From: an uncultured Porphyromonadaceae bacterium
GTDB taxonomy: Bacteria > Bacteroidota > Bacteroidia > Bacteroidales > Muribaculaceae
Assembly (NCBI GenBank): GCA_900550645.1
Contig: URTA01000010.1
Span: forward strand, 1 to 52,983
Reading direction: 5' to 3'
Length of the DNA: 52,983 nt
Part shown: piece after piece, positions 42,809 through 51,866 of the stretch
How the letters are laid out: every line of letters starts with the position of its first letter
Numbering within the stretch: position 1 is the first letter of the stretch
The notes under the pieces: generated by a model
What the model saw: only the letters and a program-made list of their open reading frames with translations
Told to the model about the DNA's origin: nothing
The model's database searches: none
Made by a program: the position numbers and the translations under genes

Positions 42809-42845
42809 CAGGGGCGTTTTCGATTGCGGAAACGCCCCTGTTTCC
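42809..42845 (+). terminator. Terminator of the citrate operon
   Basis: CAGGGGCGTTT and AAACGCCCCTG arms (42809-42840) followed by TTT. Confidence 0.8.
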
Positions 42846-43043
42846 ATTTTGCACAGTAATGCCCAGCACAATATTTTCCTTGCCCCCTACTTGGGTTGCC
42901 AATCACACTAAGTTTGATAGCTGCAACTCGCCTTGTTTTCGGGCTGACGACCAATGCATCCCACATAATGCGACAGCACAAATACAAACGAAAGTCCTCT
43001 TAAAAATTATTCTGCATCAATATGTTATCGGCAGATATTCTTG

Positions 43044-44846
43044 TTATAATGAGAAATAGTATTCTTTAAGTCTCTGTGCAATTAGGACTCTACGCTTTGC
43101 GAGGAAATCTTTGTAATCATCAAGCGTCATTGTTTCGAGTCCAGGTGTGATGCAGTTCTCTTCTAGGTTTCGATTGAGATCCTCAATAGAAACTATACCC
43201 CCGTATTTAGTAGGCTTACCTTTGCATTGTTCATTTACCACATAGCTGAAATAGTCAGAGGGAGACTTCTTGCCGATTTTGATATTAATTTCGGTCTGAA
43301 CATAAGCATAGTTTGCGACCTGATTATACCAGCCTCGACTGACGCCGTTATCTTTAAGGAATTGGCGTGGAAAAATATGATGAACATCGCCTCGCTGTTC
43401 AATGAGATCCTTGACGGTGATGTCGGTTGAGAGGAAGCCTCTAACATTCATCTTGCACTGCGAGGCTAGGAAAACGTTGAAGACAGGACTGCTGGCGATT
43501 GATGTGTCGAGTCGCTGCGGAAGTTCAGTTTCCCAGAAAGCATCGGATAAGCGAGCGTCTTCTACGTCCCTCAAGAACTCGGCGAATGGTCGTGTGTCAA
43601 TCTGTTTAATGTCGTAGTCGAATTGCGATTCAGGGCTACTACTATATCGGCCTGTTAGGAATGACATAACAATCCACCTGCGCACATACTTCTCGATTAG
43701 ATTCGCATCGTACCTGAGCGTTCGGAGTTTGAGATATAGGATATATCCAAAGTTAAGCACGTTCTGAGAGCGAATTAGCTTTGAGGTGCAAAAGCCAGCA
43801 GAGCGAACAATCATCACAAAACGTTTGAAATTGCTTTCGCTTATAAAGGCCATAATTCCATCCTCAAGGTCGCGATAGGTAGCTTCTTCAATACTCTGCT
43901 CAAATTCTCGCGTCACGAAGTTACGACCCGAGAGCAAACTTACGAGGTCGCTCATCTTTCCACGAGAAAATTTGTAAGTGAAGGCAACGCGGAGAATGTC
44001 TACATAGGATGGATCATAAATATCATCATTCTCTTTGCGAAGCCATTTTATGGCTGGAAAGTATTTTGAAGCGACAAATTCAGTGTCATTCTCTTCAAGT
44101 TTTCCATAGAACTCTGGCTTGACAGCTAGATGGCTGAAATGATCGATGCACTTACGAAGCAAATTACCACCATAGATTTCGTTGGCAGCAATCTTAGACA
44201 TTACGAAGTCAGCCTGACTTAAAGGAACGCCCTGACTATTAATACGAATAAAAATCTCTGTGACTGCATCAATGTCTAGGTTTCCTGCCAACTCGATAAC
44301 GCCGACTTCCTTTTTCTTTATATCCTTGAGCTCTTCAAGTATGTCATCGAATTCATCTTCATTCATTTCGGGATTGAGTTCACAATAAGACCTGCGAAGT
44401 GCGCTCTGCTTTTGTTCGCCGCTTAAAAAGCATGCAATATCGGGAATCCAAGTAACATCTTTTTTGATTGCAGGGTTACTAACCTCGAAGCGGCGTTCCA
44501 AAGGATTGAACGCAATTTTGATGCGGACATTCTCGTAGTCAGTATTCTTGACAGTATGACCGAGAATGGCTGTAGTTAAAGCAGTTACTCGCTGCTGACC
44601 GTCTATAAGGATTTTCTTGCCACTAGACATCGACCCATCTTTGAGTTTAACGTCAGGGTTTTGCCAAATTACAATGTAACCGATGGGGTAACCTTGATAA
44701 AGGCTATCAATAAGGTCGCGGACTTTGGTCGCGTTCCAAACGAAGGGACGTTGAATTTCTGGAATGGCAATCTCCTTGTTATCGACGTAGTTGAGCAATG
44801 CCGAAACGAGGTAATGATTAACCGAGTATTTCTGTTCTGAATTCAT
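43044..44846 (-). CDS. DUF262/DUF1524 (GmrSD-like) putative phage-defence nuclease
   Basis: 600 residues. The N-terminal DUF262 domain (about 5-230) has IPEIQRPFVW (28-37) and ILIDGQQRVTAL (79-90), a ParB/Srx-like NTPase site. The C-terminal DUF1524 domain has an HNH-type nuclease motif, DVHHIFPRQFLK near residue 485-500 followed by NYAYVQTEINIKIGKKSP. The same two domains form GmrS and GmrD of type IV restriction and occur in BrxU and SspE-type defence proteins. The gene stands alone, is AT-rich compared with its neighbours, and lies between two housekeeping operons, so it looks like a horizontally acquired single-gene defence. Modified-DNA targeting is inferred from the family. Confidence 0.88.
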   Translation of the reverse strand: MNSEQKYSVNHYLVSALLNYVDNKEIAIPEIQRPFVWNATKVRDLIDSLYQGYPIGYIVIWQNPDVKLKDGSMSSGKKILIDGQQRVTALTTAILGHTVKNTDYENVRIKIAFNPLERRFEVSNPAIKKDVTWIPDIACFLSGEQKQSALRRSYCELNPEMNEDEFDDILEELKDIKKKEVGVIELAGNLDIDAVTEIFIRINSQGVPLSQADFVMSKIAANEIYGGNLLRKCIDHFSHLAVKPEFYGKLEENDTEFVASKYFPAIKWLRKENDDIYDPSYVDILRVAFTYKFSRGKMSDLVSLLSGRNFVTREFEQSIEEATYRDLEDGIMAFISESNFKRFVMIVRSAGFCTSKLIRSQNVLNFGYILYLKLRTLRYDANLIEKYVRRWIVMSFLTGRYSSSPESQFDYDIKQIDTRPFAEFLRDVEDARLSDAFWETELPQRLDTSIASSPVFNVFLASQCKMNVRGFLSTDITVKDLIEQRGDVHHIFPRQFLKDNGVSRGWYNQVANYAYVQTEINIKIGKKSPSDYFSYVVNEQCKGKPTKYGGIVSIEDLNRNLEENCITPGLETMTLDDYKDFLAKRRVLIAQRLKEYYFSL

Positions 44847-44937
44847 AGCTTAGTATATTGCTCGATGTATTCGCAGGTGTTGCTGAACACATCATGGTCT
44901 ATGATTATTTTACCAAAGAACAATCTAAAATTATAGG

Positions 44938-44965
44938 CAATGGCACATCAATCGATGTGCCATTG
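44938..44965. terminator. Hairpin terminator between two minus-strand genes
   Basis: Perfect 12-bp arms CAATGGCACATC and GATGTGCCATTG, loop AATC. It follows the stop of the 44997-46232 gene on the minus strand. Confidence 0.7.
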
Positions 44966-44996
44966 CTGTATCGGGTTATTGACCTGTGGTCAATGT

Positions 44997-46232
44997 TTAC
45001 TTGGCAATCATCTTGACAGCCTTGCCGCCCTGACGTGCGATAACGAGCTGGCCAGGAGCGGGGTTGAGCACCTTAACGCCCTGGAGGTTGTAGTAAACCA
45101 CGTCGTCAGCGTTGGTGTCAACTGCGATGTTCTCAACACCTACCATGCTGTCGAGGTCGAACGGAACGACAATCATGGAATCGGTGTACGGATACTGAAG
45201 AACTGCGCCGTATTCTACTGTCCAGAGAGTCCAGTCTTCGAGCGATACGACGCTGCTGATAAGACCCTGGGTACTCTGGTTTGTATAAGTACCAGAGATT
45301 GAACCGCCGTCCTCTGTTGCAAAGTATACATCAGCTTTCGTGCCGCTGTTGTCAAGTGTCACATCCTCACCGAAGAGAGTTCTCGGAGCGACAACAGTCT
45401 TCGCATTCGGGTCAACGGCAAATGTCACGGGGATTTCAAAGCCCCAGTCGCCGAGGTTGTAAACAGTGAATGAGCTGTCCTGAGGATTGGCAACCACGTG
45501 GATAGGGCAATAACCCTGCTGGCCGTTCTGCATAAGGCTCATCGCGCTGTTCCAGTAGCTGAACTGGAGGAACACTGCGAAGTCAACTCCAGTTTCAATT
45601 GTCATTCCCACTCCGTTAGGTTCAGAGCTAATTATAAAATTCTCTGTAGGGTTGCCTGCATCCATACCAGCTGCCATCCATGTAAACTGACGGAGCTCTG
45701 GATCGTAGTCAAGCACAATAGGATCTGCGCTGCACTTGCTGGTCGTCCAGTCCTGAATGTAGATATAGCAGTCCAGAGTTGTGCCATCCTGAAGAGGAGC
45801 TGTGAACACCTTTGTTCCGGCAGGGATTGAAAGAGTCATTGCCTCGGGGTCGAGAGTAGCGGCGAAACTGCCGTAGGGGTTGCCTTCCTCGTCAGAACCC
45901 ATCCAGAAGCCATTGACGATCACTTCGTTGGCGTTGTCGCCAGCTACGAACTGGGGGTATGACATACCGTAGTTCATGCCTCCGTTCTGTTGTGTAACAC
46001 GGTATTCGTCATGCTGATAGTCGCCGAGCACGTCAGCTGCTGTGAGCTGTACGTTCTCCTTTGCTGCGCGAACTTTGTTGCGGTTCATTGTCTGAACGTT
46101 CTCGATTTTTGCCTTTGCTGCCTCAACGATTTCTCCCTGAGACTTTGCGTGCATCTGCATCTGCGGAGCGGCGTTGGCTGCCATTGTCAGGCCGAGGGCT
46201 GCTACGCCCATCATGGTGTAGAATTTCTTCAT
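44997..46232 (-). CDS. Secreted protein with a Por-like C-terminal tail
   Basis: 411 residues with a signal peptide (MKKFYTMMGVAALGLTMAANA). The body is beta-rich with repeated Trp/Gly/Asp strands and no recognised enzyme motif. The last 45 residues (VENIAV..., then VYYNLQGVKVLNPAPGQLVI, then VKM) match the short C-terminal 'YNLQG' tail found on many secreted Bacteroidales proteins, related to type IX sorting domains. Function unknown; surface location is inferred. It has its own promoter and terminator. Confidence 0.75.
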   Translation of the reverse strand: MKKFYTMMGVAALGLTMAANAAPQMQMHAKSQGEIVEAAKAKIENVQTMNRNKVRAAKENVQLTAADVLGDYQHDEYRVTQQNGGMNYGMSYPQFVAGDNANEVIVNGFWMGSDEEGNPYGSFAATLDPEAMTLSIPAGTKVFTAPLQDGTTLDCYIYIQDWTTSKCSADPIVLDYDPELRQFTWMAAGMDAGNPTENFIISSEPNGVGMTIETGVDFAVFLQFSYWNSAMSLMQNGQQGYCPIHVVANPQDSSFTVYNLGDWGFEIPVTFAVDPNAKTVVAPRTLFGEDVTLDNSGTKADVYFATEDGGSISGTYTNQSTQGLISSVVSLEDWTLWTVEYGAVLQYPYTDSMIVVPFDLDSMVGVENIAVDTNADDVVYYNLQGVKVLNPAPGQLVIARQGGKAVKMIAK

Positions 46233-46270
46233 GCCATACTATTTTTAGGTTAATACTTTCATCCGTTTGA

Positions 46271-46290
46271 GCATCGACTTGCGATGCCTC
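46271..46290 (-). promoter_or_regulatory. 5'-leader hairpin of the secreted protein gene
   Basis: GCATCG and CGATGC arms around a short loop lie in the predicted leader between promoter and start codon; could influence mRNA stability or translation. Confidence 0.35.
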
Positions 46291-46306
46291 GCGGTTGTTT
46301 CGATTA

Positions 46307-46338
46307 CAAAGATACTGGTTTATTTTCATACAGGCAAA
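46307..46338 (-). promoter_or_regulatory. Consensus promoter of the secreted protein gene
   Basis: Minus strand: TTTG (46335-46338), 20 bp, TATCTTTG (46307-46314). Leader about 70 nt. Confidence 0.75.
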
Positions 46339-46438
46339 TTTATCTGCATTTTTCGTCGCTAAAATTTTCGATTTCGGCGATTTCGCCTGATTTCAGGTGG
46401 GCTTTGTCGAGTCGAAACCAACTTTAAGCGTCTGAAAT

Positions 46439-46469
46439 TTTCGTATATCCGAAATATGTCGCATCTTTG
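46439..46469 (+). promoter_or_regulatory. Probable promoter of the TraB/GumN gene
   Basis: TTTC, 19 bp, CATCTTTG (46462-46469), one mismatch in each box; divergent from the promoter at 46307-46338. Confidence 0.5.
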
Positions 46470-46491
46470 CAGTTGGAATATATACACAGCC

Positions 46492-47385
46492 ATGAGACAA
46501 AAACTATTCATTATCTGCGCGAGCATTGCTTTATGCGTTGCGGCAGCACAGGCGCAGCTCCTGTACCGCATTTCCGGGAACGGCCTTGAAAAGCCATCCT
46601 ACCTGTTCGGCACACACCACCTTGCTTCATTGAGCATCCTTGACTCTATACCTTATATATATAAAGCGTTAGACGAAACGGACGCAGTTGCAGGAGAAAT
46701 CGAAATGGCTGGCATCAGCCAAATGGAGATGGCAAACCGCATCTTGCCTTATATGGTTGCCCCTGCCGACTCGACGCTTAGCCAGGTCCTGCCAGACTCG
46801 GTCTATTCACGTGCAAACGTCTCGTTTCAATCTATCACCAATATGGGGCTGGAGATGTTCGAGGGATTATGTCCTATGGCGACACAGACAATGGCTGCAA
46901 TGGCTATGATCAAAGTTGATTTTTCAGACAATGAGGGGCAACTCGATTCATTCCTGCAAAACGAAGGGAAGAAGCGCGGCAAGGCTATCATGGGGTTTGA
47001 GACAGTCGAAGAGCAAGCAACGATACTTTACCGCTCAAAGAGTATCCGCGAGCAAGCAGAAGACCTGGTGAAGTTTCTCGATGACCCCGACAAGGAAACC
47101 GCCAATGCGCGTAATCTGAATGCGAAATACATGGCTCATGACTTGGAAGGCATATATATTCTCAGCCGTGAGGAGAGCGACGACCCTGCGTTCTGGAAAC
47201 GGCTGCTGACCGACCGCAACAATAACTGGCTCTGCAAAATGCCTGAAATGATGAGTACGCAGAGCGTATTGTTCGCCGTAGGGGCTTTGCACCTCGCCGG
47301 CGACGAAGGACTTATAGAGGGACTCCGCAAAATGGGTTATACAGTGACACCAATGGACGACCGTCAGAACTGCACGGCTGAGTGA
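46492..47385 (+). CDS. TraB/GumN family protein, secreted
   Basis: 297 residues from ATG 46492; an in-frame ATG at 46456 lies upstream of the -7 box and is unlikely. Signal peptide about 1-22 (ending AAAQA). Family marks are the first conserved pair YLFGTHHLAS near residue 37 and the closing GALHLAGDEGLIEGLRKMGY. TraB/GumN proteins share a fold with Tiki-type metalloproteases; the two GxxH-type motifs (GTHH, GALH) are kept. Substrate unknown. Confidence 0.88.
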   Translation: MRQKLFIICASIALCVAAAQAQLLYRISGNGLEKPSYLFGTHHLASLSILDSIPYIYKALDETDAVAGEIEMAGISQMEMANRILPYMVAPADSTLSQVLPDSVYSRANVSFQSITNMGLEMFEGLCPMATQTMAAMAMIKVDFSDNEGQLDSFLQNEGKKRGKAIMGFETVEEQATILYRSKSIREQAEDLVKFLDDPDKETANARNLNAKYMAHDLEGIYILSREESDDPAFWKRLLTDRNNNWLCKMPEMMSTQSVLFAVGALHLAGDEGLIEGLRKMGYTVTPMDDRQNCTAE

Positions 47386-47478
47386 TGCAGCCGCTAATGG
47401 AACTATATCTAATATCAAATCGGATATACCGCATATTCAAGTACAAAATATAAGCGGACGAACATTTGCGACAATAAA

Positions 47479-47510
47479 TTTGCAGATACGGCAATATCTG
47501 ACTATCTTTG
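47479..47510 (+). promoter_or_regulatory. tnaA: Consensus tnaA promoter
   Basis: TTTG (47479-47482), 20 bp, TATCTTTG (47503-47510). The leader is about 30 nt, too short for a TnaC-type leader peptide. Confidence 0.75.
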
Positions 47511-47543
47511 TAGCAAAATCAACTATAACCTAAAAGCAACATC

Positions 47544-48920
47544 ATGGAATTACCTTTTGCCGAATCGTGGAAGATCAAAATGGTCGAGCCGATTCATAAG
47601 AGTACACGCGAGGAACGCGAGAAATGGCTGAAAGAAGCGCACAACAATGTCTTCATGCTGAAAGCAGAACACGTATACATCGACTGCCTCACAGACTCCG
47701 GCACAGGAGCCATGTCAGACCGCCAGTGGGCCGCTATGATGACCGGCGATGAGAGCTATGCCGGCGCACGCTCGTTCTATGAGCTGAAGGACACCATAAC
47801 CCGCATTACCGGCTTCAAGTATGTGCTGCCGACTCACCAGGGTCGCGCTGCCGAGAACGTGCTGTTCTCTCACCTCGTAAAACCGGGAAACATCGTGCCG
47901 GGAAACTCCCATTTCGACACCACCAAAGGACACATCGAGAGCCGCAATGCCTTTGCCGTTGACTGCACCGTAGACGAGGCAAAGAACACCCAGCTCGAAG
48001 TGCCGTTCAAGGGCAACGTTGACCTCAAAAAGCTCGAGGAAGTGCTCGAAAAGGAGCAGGAGAGAATTCCGTTCATCATCATAACCATCACCAACAATTC
48101 CGCCGGCGGACAGCCTGTATCAATGGAGAACCTGCGCGGTGTGCGCCGTCTCGCCAACAAGTACGGCAAGCGCGTCGTATTCGACTCAGCCCGCTTCGCA
48201 GAGAACGCATACTTCATCAAGACTCGCGAACCGGAGTTCAAGGATGCAACTATCAAGCAGATCTGCCGTCAGATGTTCGATCTTGCCGACATCATGACCA
48301 TGTCTTCCAAAAAGGACGGTCTTGTCAACATGGGCGGTTTCATTGCAACTCGTTGGGAAGATGTGTATGAAGGGGCAAAGCAGTATCTCATCCCGTTTGA
48401 GGGCTTCCTGACATACGGCGGCATGAACGGCCGCGACATGGCAGCTCTCGCCGTCGGCCTCGACGAGAACACCGAGTTTGACATGCTCGACACCCGCATC
48501 AAGCAGGTTCAATATCTCGCCAAGAAGCTCGACGAGTATGGCATCCCCTACCAGCGTCCTGTTGGCGGCCACGCCCTGTTCATCGACGCAGACAAGGTGC
48601 TCGACCAGGTGCCCAAGGAGGAGTTCCCGGCACAGCGTCTGACAATGGAACTCTATCTGGAAGCTGGTGTGCGCGGTTGCGAAATCGGTTATCTGCTCGC
48701 AGACCGTGACCCCATCACACGCGAAAACCGTTTCGACGGAAACGACTTCCTGCGCCTGTGCATCTGCCGCCGCACATACACTAACAACCACATGGATGTC
48801 ATCGCAGCTGCACTCAAAAACGTTTATGACCGTCGCCATGAGATCAAGCGCGGCGTGAAAATTACTTGGGAGGCAGAGCTGATGCGCCACTTCACTGTTC
48901 AGCTCGAGCCGCTGGATTGA
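47544..48920 (+). CDS. tnaA: Tryptophanase
   Basis: 458 residues. PLP enzyme splitting tryptophan to indole, pyruvate and ammonia. PLP lysine is Lys257 in MSSKKD; family marks are LTDSGTGAMSD, YAGARSFYEL, PTHQGRAAE, HFDTTKGH, NNSAGGQPVSMENLRG and DSARFAENAYFIK. The DTTKGH and SARFAEN variants fit tryptophanase rather than tyrosine phenol-lyase (TTTRYH, TRCVEN). Monocistronic with its own promoter and terminator; no transporter beside it. Indole production would be expected. Confidence 0.92.
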   Translation: MELPFAESWKIKMVEPIHKSTREEREKWLKEAHNNVFMLKAEHVYIDCLTDSGTGAMSDRQWAAMMTGDESYAGARSFYELKDTITRITGFKYVLPTHQGRAAENVLFSHLVKPGNIVPGNSHFDTTKGHIESRNAFAVDCTVDEAKNTQLEVPFKGNVDLKKLEEVLEKEQERIPFIIITITNNSAGGQPVSMENLRGVRRLANKYGKRVVFDSARFAENAYFIKTREPEFKDATIKQICRQMFDLADIMTMSSKKDGLVNMGGFIATRWEDVYEGAKQYLIPFEGFLTYGGMNGRDMAALAVGLDENTEFDMLDTRIKQVQYLAKKLDEYGIPYQRPVGGHALFIDADKVLDQVPKEEFPAQRLTMELYLEAGVRGCEIGYLLADRDPITRENRFDGNDFLRLCICRRTYTNNHMDVIAAALKNVYDRRHEIKRGVKITWEAELMRHFTVQLEPLD

Positions 48921-49310
48921 TGCCCAAAGCAAAACCGAACAATTCGTATTTGAATTAATACACTTCATAGCCCCCCTCGCGTATGCCTGTTGCGGCAATG
49001 CGCGAGGGGTTCTCCTATAATCAACGGCTCCCCTTTTTGAGGGTAAAATATGAGCAAGCGATCATGTCTTGCTACCAGCCCCAGAACAGTGCGAGTTTGT
49101 AATGATTTGACAGAGCGCATATTAATCTATAGTTAACTCTGCTTAACTCTTCGACAATTTCCGAATTTGCACACACAAATAGTCGGTGTGCAAATCGAAA
49201 CCCCGAGACTTCCACATGGTCATCCCAGTCTATCAAATTGAACGACAGACACTTATATGCGAGGTTTCTTGTACAAAAAGCATAATTAGCGAAATTTAAT
49301 CGGGTAATTT
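48921..49310. other. Gene-free stretch after tnaA
   Basis: Contains the tnaA terminator (48973-49012). The rest, to the ndk promoter, shows no ORF with coding character and no clear RNA signal. Confidence 0.5.
48973..49014 (+). terminator. tnaA terminator
   Basis: CCCCTCGCG and CGCGAGGGG arms around a 19-nt loop that itself can pair (TGCC/GGCA), followed by TTCT. Confidence 0.65.
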
Positions 49311-49342
49311 CTTGCGGTAATCGGCATAATGGCCTATATTTG
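49311..49342 (+). promoter_or_regulatory. ndk: ndk promoter
   Basis: CTTG (49311-49314), 20 bp, TATATTTG (49335-49342). Confidence 0.6.
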
Positions 49343-49382
49343 AGGCAGTAAAAACGAGAACAATTAAAAATAGTGAACCGAG

Positions 49383-49844
49383 ATGGAGCAAACACTGGTT
49401 ATACTCAAACCCTCCGCGTTGGAAAGACGCCTGATAGGCAAAATCATCGCTCGTGTCGAAGACAGAGGTTTCATTATCAGCGGACTGAAGATGATGAACC
49501 TGAGCGAAGCAATGTTGCGTGACCATTACGCACATCATGCAGACAAGCCGTTTTTCCCCTCAATCGTTGCATCAATGACAGCTACCCCCGTAATTGTGAT
49601 GTGCCTGAAAGGAGTGGAGGCAGTACAAGTATTCCGCACAATGGCCGGCATCACAAACGGCCGCAATGCAGCCCCCGGCACACTGCGCGGCGATTTCTGC
49701 ATGAGCGGACAAGTCAATATCGTACACGCGAGTGACACAGTGGAAAATGCCAAGCTCGAAATATCAAGATTCTTCACCGAAGAGGAAATATTTGACTGGA
49801 CTCCGGCAAATATGCAGTTCTTCTACGGCGACGGAGAATATTGA
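49383..49844 (+). CDS. ndk: Nucleoside diphosphate kinase
   Basis: 153 residues, standard length. Balances NTP pools through a phosphohistidine; the catalytic residue is His115 in VNIVHASD. Other marks: TLVILKPSALERRLIGKI at the start, NGRNAAPGTLRGDF before the active site. Overlaps the open frame of the next gene, though the likely start of that gene is 32 bp downstream. Confidence 0.95.
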   Translation: MEQTLVILKPSALERRLIGKIIARVEDRGFIISGLKMMNLSEAMLRDHYAHHADKPFFPSIVASMTATPVIVMCLKGVEAVQVFRTMAGITNGRNAAPGTLRGDFCMSGQVNIVHASDTVENAKLEISRFFTEEEIFDWTPANMQFFYGDGEY

Positions 49845-49876
49845 TTGCCACTATTAAGAGAAAAAGCAAGCAGAAT

Positions 49877-50806
49877 ATGAACAGTAAAACTATGATATGC
49901 GCCGCTCTGATGACCGTCATGGGACTCAGCTGCTTCGCACAAGGGAAACAGTCAAAATCATCACACTCCAAAGCACACCGTGAACTGTTGGCAAAACAGT
50001 CCACCGGCAAAGACAATATCAAGATGGGTGACAACAGCTTCATCCAGCTTCTCGACGACATCGAGCCCGAACCCGACATATATACCGAAGGATGGAATAG
50101 CCGCTCGGTAAACCCGTTCAAAGAATCACAGGTGCCTGACCGCGAAGTCCTCGATGTACGCGGCTATCACCGCCCGGTGTCAGGAGGCCGTCTCTCCTCC
50201 AACTATGGCTATCGCGCCCGCTTCGGGCGTATGCACAAGGGCGTTGACCTCGCCATACGCATGAACGATACTATCTATGCAGCATACGATGGCAAAATTC
50301 GCCTCACAAACTACGAGGCTCGCGGCTACGGCAACTATATCATCATCCGCCACGGCAACAAACTCGAGACTGTATACGGACACCTCAACAAGATACTCGT
50401 GAAGCCGGAACAGGTGGTCAAGGCAGGACAGCCTATCGGCCTGGGCGGCAGCACCGGACGCAGCACCGGCCCGCACCTCCACTTCGAAACCCGCTACATG
50501 GGATATGCCATAAACCCCAGCGCAATCATCAATTTTGACAACCACACGGTTCACACTGACTACTATACGTTCACGAAGAGCACCTATACCCAGGCTCGCT
50601 CATTCTCTCCCCGAAAAAGCAATGAAGAGAAGTCAAGCCGCTACCAGGTTGCATCAACCCCCGACACCTATACTGTCAAGCGCGGAGACTCTGTAGCAAG
50701 CATAGCACGTGCATACGGACTGTCAACAACGACACTCCGCCGTCTCAACGGCATGTCGCCTACAGACAAGATTACTATCGGACAAGTTCTGAAATTGAAG
50801 AACTGA
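49877..50806 (+). CDS. M23 peptidoglycan endopeptidase with LysM domain
   Basis: 309 residues from ATG 49877, where a signal peptide starts (cleaved near CFAQG). The M23 domain (about 100-215) has zinc ligands His120 and Asp124 in MHKGVDLA and GPHLHFE, with GYGNYIIIRHG and TVYGHLNK. A C-terminal LysM (about 262-309: YTVKRGDSVASIARAYG) binds peptidoglycan. It would cleave or regulate cross-links in the periplasm. The bidirectional terminator follows at once. Confidence 0.92.
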   Translation: MNSKTMICAALMTVMGLSCFAQGKQSKSSHSKAHRELLAKQSTGKDNIKMGDNSFIQLLDDIEPEPDIYTEGWNSRSVNPFKESQVPDREVLDVRGYHRPVSGGRLSSNYGYRARFGRMHKGVDLAIRMNDTIYAAYDGKIRLTNYEARGYGNYIIIRHGNKLETVYGHLNKILVKPEQVVKAGQPIGLGGSTGRSTGPHLHFETRYMGYAINPSAIINFDNHTVHTDYYTFTKSTYTQARSFSPRKSNEEKSSRYQVASTPDTYTVKRGDSVASIARAYGLSTTTLRRLNGMSPTDKITIGQVLKLKN

Positions 50807-50826
50807 ACCACAAAATACAGCAGGTA

Positions 50827-50868
50827 CAAGAAGAGCGCATCATATTTGTTTGTGATGCGCTCTTCTTG
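50827..50868. terminator. Bidirectional terminator between convergent genes
   Basis: 16-bp perfect arms CAAGAAGAGCGCATCA and TGATGCGCTCTTCTTG serve the M23 gene (plus) and the DUF3108 gene (minus). Confidence 0.8.
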
Positions 50869-50884
50869 CATTTGTCACTACAGG

Positions 50885-51655
50885 TCATCCGCCGATATAG
50901 TAGCACTTGATTTTGCCTACGGGCAAGTCGCCCTCCAGAAGCAGCGGTATGTGGCGCGAGTCGGTCGAAATCCATGTGTGCATATCCGCACTCGATTTCT
51001 TCTTGCCGTTGGAGGTGAAATTGAACCGTATGTGATAGGCCTTCACCTGCCGCTTGTCACGCAGCTTTATGGTCTCAACGCCCATGTTGCGCATAGCAAT
51101 AGTCTCAACCTGCTTGCCAGAGAACACTGTTGCCTTGTAGATAGTGTTCTTCTTCATCTTTTCAAAATTTATAGAGCGCAGGTAATAGAATATCGACAGC
51201 ATATCGTATGACGGGCCGCTGGACGACAGACGTTTGTGCGACTTGGAGATTTTTCCTTTCTTCTCCTTTACGCGGTCACAGTTGACAACGACATTGTTTC
51301 CAGCGTACGAGTATTTGATCACATCGCGGGCATACTTGCCGCCCTCATGGGTGGTTTTGGTGTAAGTAAGCGGTTTGAGACCGGCGATTTTGACCACTGA
51401 GCGCAAGGTGTCGCGCACGGTGAAAATCTTGTCTGCCCACGGTTTGGTCTTGGCAGTAAGGATGATGTTGTAATTGCCGCCGCTGTTCCGGAGAGTCAGC
51501 GTCGCATCGCCGGCATCCTTGTGCACAAGTCCCCACTTGTATGAAATGACATAACGGAGCGTCTCATTCTGGAAAGCAGCCGAAGCGGCAGACGGCAGCA
51601 GCAGCATGACTGCAAACAGCAGTGTCAGCGCAATACTTCTTCTTGTATTCATCAC
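50885..51655 (-). CDS. DUF3108 secreted protein
   Basis: 256 residues (a second ATG one codon in is equally possible). Signal peptide about 1-26 (SAASA before AFQNE). DUF3108 pattern: an opening beta strand ETLRYVISYKWGLVHKDAGDATLTL, KTKPWADKIFTVRDTLRS, YDMLSIFYYLRSINFE and the closing TWISTDSRHIPLLLEGDLPVGKIKCYY. Common in Bacteroidetes, periplasmic or outer-membrane associated; function unknown, possibly in envelope maintenance. Confidence 0.85.
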   Translation of the reverse strand: MMNTRRSIALTLLFAVMLLLPSAASAAFQNETLRYVISYKWGLVHKDAGDATLTLRNSGGNYNIILTAKTKPWADKIFTVRDTLRSVVKIAGLKPLTYTKTTHEGGKYARDVIKYSYAGNNVVVNCDRVKEKKGKISKSHKRLSSSGPSYDMLSIFYYLRSINFEKMKKNTIYKATVFSGKQVETIAMRNMGVETIKLRDKRQVKAYHIRFNFTSNGKKKSSADMHTWISTDSRHIPLLLEGDLPVGKIKCYYIGG

Positions 51656-51771
51656 ATCAGATATTGGTTTTCATATAAGACACCCTCTGCCTCGAAAAGT
51701 TTATACGACAACCACTACTATCCCCAACGAACAGAGCCGTGCGCTTCATATCACGAAAAGCAATGAAACAA

Positions 51772-51806
51772 GAAACCCCTAAGATTCTTGCGACCTTAGG
51801 GGTTTC
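51772..51806. terminator. Hairpin terminator of the WG-repeat gene
   Basis: 12-bp perfect arms GAAACCCCTAAG and CTTAGGGGTTTC around an 11-nt loop, downstream of the minus-strand WG-repeat stop at 51867. Confidence 0.6.
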
Positions 51807-51866
51807 AATCCATTTATCGGATAGCGGGATTATACCGCCGTTGTTCTTCAGTAGATGCTGTTATTG

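Noticed and set aside
49072..49395. 107-codon minus-strand ORF upstream of ndk
   Set aside because: It covers the ndk promoter and start, has no recognised domain and an unlikely residue mix (many Cys, Phe, Asn).
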